In this document: piece by piece, positions 17,525 through 30,171 of the stretch
How positions within the stretch are numbered: the stretch's first letter is position 1
How the letters are laid out: the number at the start of each line of letters is the position of its first letter
Source: Natronorubrum halalkaliphilum
Lineage (GTDB): Archaea; Halobacteriota; Halobacteria; Halobacteriales; Natrialbaceae
Reading direction: 5' to 3'
DNA: 64,000 nt
Assembly (NCBI RefSeq): GCF_009834785.1
Contig: NZ_WUYX01000069.1
Location: 1 to 64,000, forward strand
Translations under genes and position numbers: made by a program
The notes under the pieces: model-generated
The model's database searches: none
Seen by the model: the letters and a program-made list of their open reading frames with translations, nothing else
What the model was told of the DNA's origin: nothing

Positions 17525-18277
17525 ATGAGAGAATTCGTCTTCGCCCTCGAGTACGAGTCCGGAACCAATCCGGTTGCGGACGTCCTCGCGGAGCACCCCG
17601 AGGCGTCGATCCGTTCGCTGTCGTGTCACGTCACGAGCGACAGCCTCTGGCGGGTCGACCACGCCGAAGGGCCGGCCGAAGCGCTGGAGGCCCTCGAGGA
17701 CGCCTACAAAACGTCCGAGTTCTTCGCGGACTGTTTGGTCAAAGACGACTGCGGCGCGGACTGCGAGGTACAGGTGCTCGACCGATCGAACGGGACGCTG
17801 GTGGTCTACACCTACTGGGACCGGACAGACGCCTGTACGTCGGTCCCGCACGTCGCACTCGAGTACCTCGGCGAGGGGCTGCTGTTCGAGACCTACCGCG
17901 AGGGGCGGCGGTACCGCTGGCGGATCGTGCTTGGAAGCGACGCACCGATTCACGAGTTCTTCGACGGATTGGGTGACGAGGTCGGCGAGTGTACGGGCAT
18001 GGAGATGCTCCGGCTGACGGAACTCGATCCGGAACACGGTGACGTTTCCACCGAGCGCGACACCGAACTCCCGCGCGAGCAACGGGACGCGTTGCGTGCG
18101 GCCGTTGACCACGGCTACTACGAGACGCCCCGCCGGATCGAACTCTCCGAACTCGCGGAGCGACTCGAGGTTCCCCGATCGACGCTCTCCTACCGAATTC
18201 GCCGGGCCGAGGCCACCCTCGCGACGGCCTTCGTCGACGCCGACGACTCGCTCGAGACGCTGGCCGCGGGACTCTAG
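17525..18277 (+). CDS. Bacterio-opsin-activator-type HTH regulator, probable metal sensor
   Basis: A 250-residue protein. The C-terminal 55 residues hold an HTH_10 domain (RRIELSELAERLEVPRSTLSYRIRRAEATL), a haloarchaeal DNA-binding module. The N-terminal 180 residues are an input domain with a cysteine cluster (SLSCHVTSD; FADCLVKDDCGADCEVQV; TDACTS; GECTG), suitable for binding a soft metal. It lies 100 bp upstream of a heavy-metal ATPase in the same direction, which strongly suggests that it activates or represses the exporter. The ATG at 17525 fits the family N-terminus (MREFVFALEYE). Confidence 0.8.
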   Translation: MREFVFALEYESGTNPVADVLAEHPEASIRSLSCHVTSDSLWRVDHAEGPAEALEALEDAYKTSEFFADCLVKDDCGADCEVQVLDRSNGTLVVYTYWDRTDACTSVPHVALEYLGEGLLFETYREGRRYRWRIVLGSDAPIHEFFDGLGDEVGECTGMEMLRLTELDPEHGDVSTERDTELPREQRDALRAAVDHGYYETPRRIELSELAERLEVPRSTLSYRIRRAEATLATAFVDADDSLETLAAGL

Positions 18278-18325
18278 GTCGATTCGAACAACGACGGACC
18301 GCGATCGGCGCGATTCGACCCGCCG

Positions 18326-18341
18326 TTTGGCGCACGCCAAA
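18326..18341. promoter_or_regulatory. Palindrome at the heavy-metal ATPase promoter
   Basis: TTTGGCG (18326-18332) and CGCCAAA (18335-18341) form a 7-bp inverted repeat with a 2-bp spacer. The right arm runs into an A/T-rich CAAATAA that can serve as a TATA box about 37 bp upstream of the ATG at 18378. It is a good candidate operator, most simply for the adjacent HTH regulator. Confidence 0.6.
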
Positions 18342-18377
18342 TAACCGGTAAGGTTTCGCCCAGACTAGGGAAGACCG

Positions 18378-20936
<2,559 letters not shown>

Positions 20937-20953
20937 CGACGGACGGCGCGGTA

Positions 20954-21328
20954 CTATGAGAGGTGGGCGGTGACGTCCGTCGACGAGACCATCCCGACGT
21001 AATCGTCGTCGACGACCGGGAGGTGCTTGATACCGTACGTGGTCATCATCGCGGCGACTTCCTCCATGTAGAGGTCCGGCGAGACGGTTTCGACGTCGGT
21101 CGTCATCACGTCCGAAACCGACAGACTCGAGACGTCCCGTCCTTCGGCGACGGCCTCGAGGACGTCCGTACTGCTGATGATCGCCCGCGGCGTGGTCGGG
21201 ACGACCAGCGCATTGATGTTTTGCTCTCGCATCCGCTGTGCGGCCTCCATTACCGTCGCGTCCTTCGAAATCGTCTCCAGTGGCGTCGACATCACGTCGC
21301 TGACGGTCCGTTTGGTATCGTTACTCAC
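20954..21328 (-). CDS. Stand-alone CBS-pair protein
   Basis: A 124-residue protein made of two CBS domains: SDVMSTPLETISKDATVMEAAQRM...GIISSTDV-like and SDVMTTDVETVSPDLYMEEVAAMM...VGMVSSTDV. CBS pairs bind adenosine nucleotides such as AMP, ATP or SAM and regulate partner proteins; free-standing ones act in trans. Start: a GTG at 21328 giving VSNDTKRTVSDVM. The longer frame upstream is Arg/Cys-rich and overlaps the next gene's end region, so I reject it. Convergent with the metal ATPase with 17 bp between stops. Confidence 0.82.
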   Translation of the reverse strand: MSNDTKRTVSDVMSTPLETISKDATVMEAAQRMREQNINALVVPTTPRAIISSTDVLEAVAEGRDVSSLSVSDVMTTDVETVSPDLYMEEVAAMMTTYGIKHLPVVDDDYVGMVSSTDVTAHLS

Positions 21329-21393
21329 AGTTACATTCGTACAACGACGGGGTCTGCCAAGGAACTTTCCCAGGTGTCGGCCCCACCTGCAGG

Positions 21394-21924
21394 CTATCGC
21401 GCACCGAGAGCACGTCGAATCGCACCGACTCCCGGTCGTCCGTCGACCCACCACAGCACGATACCGGCGACGAGAATTACGGCCTCGAGCCACAGCGTCG
21501 TCACTTCGACTCCGGTGACAGTTCCGAGGGGTTTGACGCCCGTGTAGGCTGGCATGTCAGTGATCGGCCAGAGAAGAAAGCCGAGTTCGTCGAAATCGCC
21601 CGAGATGAGGTGCCACGGAACGTCCGTCGCGATGTGTGAAAGGTAGCCGATGGCGAAGGCGACGCCGAGGATGGGGCGATCGCGTCGGCTTGCGACGAGC
21701 CAGACGAACAGTACCAAGGGAATTGCAAACAGCAGCGAGTGACCGATCGTTCGCCCGACCGGCACGACACCGGCCGCGTGAAGCGGCTTGTCGATGAGAT
21801 CCGCGAGTCCGGCCGCGAAGACGGCGACGAGTGCGGGTACGTCGGCCGGTTGCCGGCCCAGACTCCACCGCGTGTACGCCGCATAACAGAGGTAGCCGAC
21901 CGCGAGGTGGACGACCGGTTGCAT
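21394..21924 (-). CDS. YdjM/LexA-regulated-type membrane-bound metal-dependent hydrolase
   Basis: A 176-residue polytopic membrane protein with several hydrophobic segments and family histidines and aspartates (HLAVGYL at the N-terminus, LADLIDKPLHA, GRTIGHSLLF, GYLSHIATDVPWH). These fit the DUF457/YdjM family of predicted metal-dependent hydrolases of the inner membrane, phospholipase-like but with no firm role. Upstream of the CBS gene on the same strand, with 65 bp between; divergent from the flavoprotein gene. Confidence 0.78.
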   Translation of the reverse strand: MQPVVHLAVGYLCYAAYTRWSLGRQPADVPALVAVFAAGLADLIDKPLHAAGVVPVGRTIGHSLLFAIPLVLFVWLVASRRDRPILGVAFAIGYLSHIATDVPWHLISGDFDELGFLLWPITDMPAYTGVKPLGTVTGVEVTTLWLEAVILVAGIVLWWVDGRPGVGAIRRALGAR

Positions 21925-22047
21925 CTGTCAAAACGGTACGTGACCCAGCATGCTAAATGCCCCGGATGAGCATGCGTTCCCGGCGTTGACGGTCGATTGC
22001 ATGGTTTGGAGTCGGGCCTATACTCGATCGTCCCTTCGGTACCAGTG

Positions 22048-23910
22048 ATGACAAAACACTCGCCGACCGATGACGGTGGATCGACGATCGAGGGGGCCGG
22101 CATCGACGGTCGGATCCACGTCCAGACCGACGGCGAACGCCGCGGCAGCGACCGCCAGGTCGAATACGAAACGGTCACGACACCCGTCCTCGTTATCGGC
22201 GCCGGTGCGGCGGGAGCGCGCGTCGCCATCGCACTCGCCGAATCGAACCTCGAGCCGCTGGTCATCGGCAAGCGTGATCACGGCGACGCCCACACGACGT
22301 GGGCCGCGGGCGGGATCAACGCCGCGCTCGGCTCGCTCGACGAGGACGACGACTGGACGATCCACGCGGCGGACACGCTGAACGAAGGCCACCACCTGAA
22401 CGACCCCGAGGCCGTCGAACTGACCGCGAAACGGATGCCGGATCGCATCCGCGAACTCGACGACTGGGGGATGGCGTTCGACCGCACCGATGACGGCAAA
22501 ATCAACCAGCGCTACTTCGGCGCGCAGTCGTACCGCCGAACCTGTTTCGTCGGTGATCGAACCGGCGAGGCGATGCTCGAGACGCTGATCGACCGGGCAC
22601 GGGAACTCGAGATTCCCTACCGCGACAACGTGATGATCACCCGGCTGCTCTCGGACGGCACCCGCGTCGACGGCGCGGTCGGATTCGATATGGAGACCGG
22701 CGAGGGACTGCTGTTCCGGACGAACCACGTCGTCCTTGCGGCCGGCGGGTTCTCGGCGCTGTACCACCGCCACTCCTCGCGGGACGACGAGAACAACGGC
22801 GACGGACAGGCGCTTGCTCTCGAGGCCGGTGCGCAACTGACGGCCCTCGAGTTCGTTCAGTTTCACCCAACGGGGATGGTCGGCGAACGATATGGCGATG
22901 AGTGGGACGGCCGACTCGTCACCGAGGCCGTTCGGGGCGAGGGTGGTCGCCTGTTCAACGCCGAGGGCGAACGGTTCATGGAACGCTACTCGCCGGACCA
23001 GATGGAACTCGACGCGCGCGACGTCGTCGCGCGAGCGATCGCACGGGAGGTTCGGGAGGGCCGCGGGACCGACAACGGCGGCATCTACCTCGACATCTCT
23101 CACCGCGACCCCAGCTACGTTCAGGAGCGGCTGCCGTCGATGGTCGAGCGATTCGCCGACCTCGGGGTGGATATCACGAGTGAACCGATGGAAGTCGCCC
23201 CGACGGCCCACTACACGATAGGTGGCGTCGATATCGACTTCCGAACCGGCGAGACGGGCGTCGACGGGCTGTACGCCGTCGGGGAGACGGTCGCCGGCGT
23301 CCACGGCGCGAACCGCCTCGGCGGAAACTCGCTGGCGGAGACCGTCGCCGTCGGCAAAGTCGTCGGCGATCACGTCGCGAACGCGGTGACCAGCAGGGAT
23401 CGCGTACCCACCGTCACCGATGCCCAGCGCGCGCTCGCCGAGCGGGAGTTTCGGGCACTCGCGGATCTCGCCGACTCCGACGGTACGGTTCCCCCGAAAA
23501 CGTTGCTCGAGGACCTGGGAGACCTGTTGTGGGACACCGCAGGCATCCTTCGGGACGCCGAGTCACTTCGCGAGGGGCTGGACGGTGTCGCCGAAATTCG
23601 GGCACGAACGGCCGATATTCACGTTGACGGCGACCGAACGTCTCGCTCGTTCGAGTACGCCGTCGACCTCTCGTTCAGCCTCACCGTCGCCGAAGCGATG
23701 CTCCGGACTGCCCTCGAGCGAACCGAATCTCGAGGGGCACACTATCGAACCGACTACCCCGAGACGGATAGCGACTGGCGGGTCACGCTCGTCCTCTCGG
23801 CCGACGAACGCGGGCTCACGATCACGCGTCGTGGCGTCGCCGACCCGTCGGAACCGGTACGGGAATCACTCGAGGAGGGCCACGAACTCGACTACCACCA
23901 CCTCGAGTAA
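22048..23910 (+). CDS. Free-standing fumarate reductase/succinate dehydrogenase-type flavoprotein
   Basis: A 620-residue FAD protein of the SdhA/FrdA/NadB family. Motifs are VLVIGAGAAGARVAI (dinucleotide-binding), AHTTWAAGGINAAL, FVQFHPTGM, TEAVRGEGGRLFN (active Arg), TAHYTIGGVDI (His) and HGANRLGGNSLAE. A His precedes the AAGG element, at the place used for covalent FAD in SdhA; aspartate oxidase normally lacks it. There is an N-terminal extension of about 45 hydrophilic residues. No iron-sulfur or anchor subunit is beside it, and a full sdhCDBA operon lies elsewhere in the window. The ATG at 22048 has an A/T box at about 22017-22023. It might be a soluble fumarate reductase or NadB-like oxidase. 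Confidence 0.8.
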   Translation: MTKHSPTDDGGSTIEGAGIDGRIHVQTDGERRGSDRQVEYETVTTPVLVIGAGAAGARVAIALAESNLEPLVIGKRDHGDAHTTWAAGGINAALGSLDEDDDWTIHAADTLNEGHHLNDPEAVELTAKRMPDRIRELDDWGMAFDRTDDGKINQRYFGAQSYRRTCFVGDRTGEAMLETLIDRARELEIPYRDNVMITRLLSDGTRVDGAVGFDMETGEGLLFRTNHVVLAAGGFSALYHRHSSRDDENNGDGQALALEAGAQLTALEFVQFHPTGMVGERYGDEWDGRLVTEAVRGEGGRLFNAEGERFMERYSPDQMELDARDVVARAIAREVREGRGTDNGGIYLDISHRDPSYVQERLPSMVERFADLGVDITSEPMEVAPTAHYTIGGVDIDFRTGETGVDGLYAVGETVAGVHGANRLGGNSLAETVAVGKVVGDHVANAVTSRDRVPTVTDAQRALAEREFRALADLADSDGTVPPKTLLEDLGDLLWDTAGILRDAESLREGLDGVAEIRARTADIHVDGDRTSRSFEYAVDLSFSLTVAEAMLRTALERTESRGAHYRTDYPETDSDWRVTLVLSADERGLTITRRGVADPSEPVRESLEEGHELDYHHLE

Positions 23911-23990
23911 CGACGCGGCCGATCCGTTCGAGTCGGAGCCGCCACCGAGATGCCTTTGCCCGTCGGCCACCTTCGTTCGGGTCCAAGAGG

Positions 23991-24584
23991 ATGTTAGCAG
24001 ACGCCGAACCCATGCTCCGGCAGGACCCCGTCATGGCGGAGCTCATCGAGCGACACGATCCGTACGTCGAACCGAACTGGGACGAGTTCGAACGACTCTG
24101 TATCTCCATCATCAACCAGCAGCTCTCGACGGCGAGTGCGGCCGCCGTCCGCGAACGGGTCTTCGAACTGTTCCGCGACGACGTGACGCCCGAAGCCGTC
24201 CTCGAGGCCGAAGACGAGGCGCTGCGCTCGGCTGGACTCTCCCGGCAAAAGGTCGAGTACGTGCGAAACGCAGCGCGGGCGTTCCAAGAACAGGACTTCA
24301 CCCGGGAGGGGCTGTCCGACCACTCGAACGATGAGGTGATCGATCTGCTCACCGAAATCAAGGGAATCGGCGACTGGACGGCCCGCATGTACCTCCTGTT
24401 CGTCCTCGAGCGACCGGATATCCTTCCGCTGGGTGATCTCGCCGTCCGTCGCGGCATCGAACAGCTGTACGGGAACGGCGACGAAGAGCTGACGCGAGCG
24501 GAGATGCGTGAGATTGCCGACGCGTGGCGACCGTACCGAAGCGTCGCGACGCGATACATCTGGGCCGAGTACGAGTCCGAGTAG
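23991..24584 (+). CDS. DNA-3-methyladenine glycosylase II (AlkA family)
   Basis: A 197-residue HhH-GPD base-excision glycosylase. It shows NQQLSTASAAAVRERVFELF near the N-terminus, the helix-hairpin-helix EIKGIGDWTARMYLLF, and the catalytic Asp in ILPLGDLAVRRGI. It would remove alkylated purines from DNA. There is no Fe-S cluster cysteine motif, so it is the AlkA rather than the MutY/Nth branch. Start at the ATG 23991; the ATG seven codons later (24012) is an alternative. Single gene, 80 bp after the flavoprotein. Confidence 0.88.
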   Translation: MLADAEPMLRQDPVMAELIERHDPYVEPNWDEFERLCISIINQQLSTASAAAVRERVFELFRDDVTPEAVLEAEDEALRSAGLSRQKVEYVRNAARAFQEQDFTREGLSDHSNDEVIDLLTEIKGIGDWTARMYLLFVLERPDILPLGDLAVRRGIEQLYGNGDEELTRAEMREIADAWRPYRSVATRYIWAEYESE

Positions 24585-24854
24585 CGAATTTCGGCGCGAA
24601 GGCGTCGCCGTCGCCGACTCCGTCGAACGAACAAACGCGCGTTTCTCGTCGGTGAACGGTCTGAAACGGTCGGGGTTCCCGTCGGCCGACTGCAGTAATC
24701 CGTTGCTGTTACTGGCTCACACACCGGGGGTCGGGCGACAAGACGAGATTACGCACCCGCCTGTGCAGGCCGATTGCGGGGGTTCGAGAAACGAGATACT
24801 GATCCGGTGAGACGGCCCTGCCGACTCAAGTGTCGTTCGGCCGCAGACGCGACT

Positions 24855-26246
24855 ATGGGAGACGAAACAGCCAGCGGCGACCCGGAGCGACGAATGACGA
24901 CCGATCCCGAACGGATCAGAGAGTGGGCCGAAACCCGCGATGCCGTCCCCGTTTCGATCCACGGCGGCGAGGGCCACGGCGGCGGTCCCGGCCACTCGTT
25001 CGTTCGACAGGGCGATATCGGGGAGGGTCACGAGGAGTACACCTGGGACGAGTTCACTACCACGTTCGAGAACGAGGATCTGGTGTTCGTCTACCGCGAT
25101 GACGAACCGACCGGCGAGGAACTGGGTCACTTCGAACTCGTCGAGCGCGAGACGGCGTTCGATCGAGCCGATCTCGGCCGGACCGAACTCGAGGACAAGC
25201 TCCGGCAGGGGGAGACGGTAACGACCGAAATCGTCGAGACGCAGGTCATCGAACGAGAAATCGTCGAGCGGGACACCATCGAGAGCGAAGTCGTCGACAC
25301 CGAACTCACCGAACGACACGTCGTCGGCTCGGAACTGTTGAACCGGGAGATCGTCGACACCGAGTTCGTCACCGCCGACGTCATCGAGGTCACGACCGAC
25401 GAGACTCGCCTCGACACCGTCGAAGAGATCGAACGGTACACGATCGAGAGCCGCGTGGTCGACGTCGACCTGGAACACGACGAGGAGATCGAACGCGGCG
25501 AAATCGAGACCGATGTGGAACTCGAGAGCGTCCAGCGGTCGATCCTCGAAAGCGACGTCATCCGCTCTAGCGTCTCGCCGGACGAGGTCATCGAACGGGA
25601 GGTTATCGAGAGCCAGCGCGGCGAGGGCGACACCGTCCGTAGCGAGCTCCTCGAGCGTCGTACGGTCGAAGAACAGATCGACGAGCGGACGCGAATGCGC
25701 TTTACGCTCGAGGAGACCGAACTGATCGAATCGGAGGTGATCGGAAGCGACATCATCGAGGGCGAGATCATCGACGTCGCGGAATACGGCGAAATCGAGA
25801 CGGCCGGTGTGGGAACGGAAACCGAAGTCACGGCGGGAGAGTCCGGAGTGACTGAGACGGACGCCGGCGCGTCGGGGATGGGTGAGGCCGATCCGGAGAC
25901 TGGGACCGGGCCCGGCACGGGAACCGGAACCGAAGCCGAAACTGACACTCCGGCCATCGACGCGGGACCGGTCGAACTCTCGAGTCACGATCGGGGGAAA
26001 GACGTCGTCGACGAGACGGGCCAACAGATCGGTATCGTCGCGGAAGTCGACGGTCAGACCGCCTACGTGGACCCCGAGCCGGGCCTGGCGGATCGACTCA
26101 AAGCGCGATTGAACTGGGGGAGCCGCGGCGACGACGAGTATCCGGTCGAGGCGTCGAAGATCAACGAGATCACCAACGACACGGTAATCATCCAGCACAG
26201 CGGGGACGAGACCGCCACCGGCGATCACGGTCACGATATCGACTAA
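24855..26246 (+). CDS. Acidic protein with five-residue repeats and C-terminal PRC-barrel-like domain
   Basis: A 463-residue protein. The N-terminal 120 residues are globular with a Gly/His-rich patch (HGGEGHGGGPGHSF). Residues about 121-185 have strict five-residue periodicity: EIVET, QVIER, EIVER, DTIES, EVVDT, ELTER, HVVGS, ELLNR, EIVDT and so on, with aliphatics at positions 2 and 3 and charges at 1, 4 and 5. The pattern recurs around 263-310 (ELLER, RTVEE, QIDER; TELIE, SEVIG, SDIIE, GEIID). Such regularity suggests a solenoid related to pentapeptide-repeat beta-helices, though the Ala-Asp/Asn-Leu signature is absent. A Thr/Gly/Glu linker leads to a C-terminal 75-residue PRC-barrel-like fold (GKDVVDETGQQIGIVAEVDG). 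Function unknown; no signal peptide. Confidence 0.75.
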   Translation: MGDETASGDPERRMTTDPERIREWAETRDAVPVSIHGGEGHGGGPGHSFVRQGDIGEGHEEYTWDEFTTTFENEDLVFVYRDDEPTGEELGHFELVERETAFDRADLGRTELEDKLRQGETVTTEIVETQVIEREIVERDTIESEVVDTELTERHVVGSELLNREIVDTEFVTADVIEVTTDETRLDTVEEIERYTIESRVVDVDLEHDEEIERGEIETDVELESVQRSILESDVIRSSVSPDEVIEREVIESQRGEGDTVRSELLERRTVEEQIDERTRMRFTLEETELIESEVIGSDIIEGEIIDVAEYGEIETAGVGTETEVTAGESGVTETDAGASGMGEADPETGTGPGTGTGTEAETDTPAIDAGPVELSSHDRGKDVVDETGQQIGIVAEVDGQTAYVDPEPGLADRLKARLNWGSRGDDEYPVEASKINEITNDTVIIQHSGDETATGDHGHDID

Positions 26247-26327
26247 TCACGACTCCGACGACGAGCGGGCCGAAACGAGCGAAAAATCGCGCGGAAAACC
26301 GGAACGGGGTCGACGGGACTCGAGTCG

Positions 26328-28553
<2,226 letters not shown>

Positions 28554-28713
28554 CTAACCCGGTGAGGAACTCTTCGGTCATAGAAAAACAATCTTCGACA
28601 GACGTAAACTTTTGTCAGCGATGGTGTCGCTGGTTCCCGTCACTGAAGGAGCGTTCAGCAACGTCAACTGGATTCGGTTCTCGAGAAAGAGGGATCCTCG
28701 AGTGATGAACCGA

Positions 28714-30057
28714 TTACTCCTCTTCTTCGGGCGTATCGGGAACGTCCTGGTCGACCCGACGGCTCACGTCGACCTGATAGTTCCCGAGGATGTCCCGCCC
28801 GAGGAGGACGGGGTAGTCCATGTGGCTCCGGTCTTCGACGCTTGCGGTGACGGTATGCTGGTTCCCGCCGACGCCGACGACTACGTCGACGACGGGGCGA
28901 CTCTTGGCGGTCTTACTGCTGCCGGACCGAATACGCGTGATGGATTTGATGGGGCCCGCGCCGATATCAGCCGCGAGGCTCGTATCGATGCTCGTTCGCG
29001 TCGCTCCGGTGTCCGATTTGGCCAGTACGGTCTTCGAGCCGCTGGTCCCCGATAGCACCACCTCTTCGGTGTAGCCGATCACGGCGTGTTCCGCCTCCTG
29101 TGAGGTCGCCTCTATCGGCTGGGCCGTCGGCCGCGAATCGTCGAGAACGCTTGCGAGTTCTCGAACGCGGTCGTCGTCGACCTCGCCGCCCGCGCGTTCG
29201 ATGGCGAGTTTGGCGATGTACGGAGCCGGGCTGATCTGTGTCGCCTGATAGAGGCCCTTGAACCCCGCCGTCGGGTTCACCTCGAGGACGAACCAGCCTT
29301 CGTCACCTTCGACGAGATCGACCCCGGCGTAATCGAGATCGACGGCGCTGGACGCTCGACGAGCCATGTCGCGGGCTTCGTCGGGGAGGTCATCGGTCGC
29401 GTCCTCGACGGAGCCGCCGAGTGCGACGTTGGTCCGCCAGTCGTTGTCGGGAGCGTACCGGTACATCGCGCCGACGATTTCGCCGTTGACGACGTAGACG
29501 CGGGCGTCGAAGTGACGGTTGTCGTCGCGGTCGATGAGTTCCTGCAAAAAGGCGTACCGGTTGCCGACCTTCGCGTTGATCGGATCGTCGGGTCCGACCT
29601 TCCAGGTGCCGCCGCCGTGGGTACCGATCGCCGTTTTGTACACCGCCTCCTCACCGTAGCGGTCTCGAGCGGCGTTCAATCGATCGCCGCTGAGTGCGAG
29701 CGTGACGTCCGGCGTTCGGACGTCGTTCGACGCGAGGGCGGTCGCCGTCGAGAGCTTGTGGATCGCCGTCATCACCGATGTGGGCTTGTTGAGCATCGGG
29801 ACCAGCTGGGAGAACGTGTTCGCTAGCCCGAGTTCCTCGGCGGGCTGTTCGGTGTTCGACAGCAGCATTCGGTTCGCGATCACGTCGACGTCGGGTTCGA
29901 GCACGACGCTCCCGTCGGTGACGCTGACTGAGGTGTTCTCGGTTCGGAGCCACTCGGTATCGTGGCCGAGCGCCTCGACGGCGTTGAGAATCGCTTTCGT
30001 TTCTTTGCTCGTATGAAGACTCAATACCCCGACGGTGACGGGATCGGAAACAGCCAT
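28714..30057 (-). CDS. RimK-type ATP-grasp ligase fused to a RimK-associated aspartyl-protease-like domain
   Basis: A 447-residue protein. Residues about 8-300 form an ATP-grasp amidoligase of the RimK/LysX type (NKPTSVMTAIHKLSTA, AVYKTAIGTHGGGTWKV, FVLEVNPTAGFKGL with the metal-binding Glu and Asn). Residues about 325-435 match the RimK-associated protease family with a pepsin/retropepsin-like motif (VLAKSDTGATRTSID and YPVLLGRDILG). RimK-type ligases add glutamate or other amino acids to a protein or small acceptor; the protease domain may trim or process the product. The ATG at 30057 is supported by AGTATACTTT at about 30085-30094. Nearby flippase, GNAT and AstE-like genes are suggestive of a shared pathway. 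Confidence 0.85.
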   Translation of the reverse strand: MAVSDPVTVGVLSLHTSKETKAILNAVEALGHDTEWLRTENTSVSVTDGSVVLEPDVDVIANRMLLSNTEQPAEELGLANTFSQLVPMLNKPTSVMTAIHKLSTATALASNDVRTPDVTLALSGDRLNAARDRYGEEAVYKTAIGTHGGGTWKVGPDDPINAKVGNRYAFLQELIDRDDNRHFDARVYVVNGEIVGAMYRYAPDNDWRTNVALGGSVEDATDDLPDEARDMARRASSAVDLDYAGVDLVEGDEGWFVLEVNPTAGFKGLYQATQISPAPYIAKLAIERAGGEVDDDRVRELASVLDDSRPTAQPIEATSQEAEHAVIGYTEEVVLSGTSGSKTVLAKSDTGATRTSIDTSLAADIGAGPIKSITRIRSGSSKTAKSRPVVDVVVGVGGNQHTVTASVEDRSHMDYPVLLGRDILGNYQVDVSRRVDQDVPDTPEEEE

Positions 30058-30171
30058 ACGCGAGTACACGCTAACCCGGGGGAAAAGTATACTGTTCGCA
30101 ACCGCGCGTATGCGCTCGATTTCGGGATAATTTCCTCGATCGACCCGACGATGTCGGGCGTGGACACTCGA

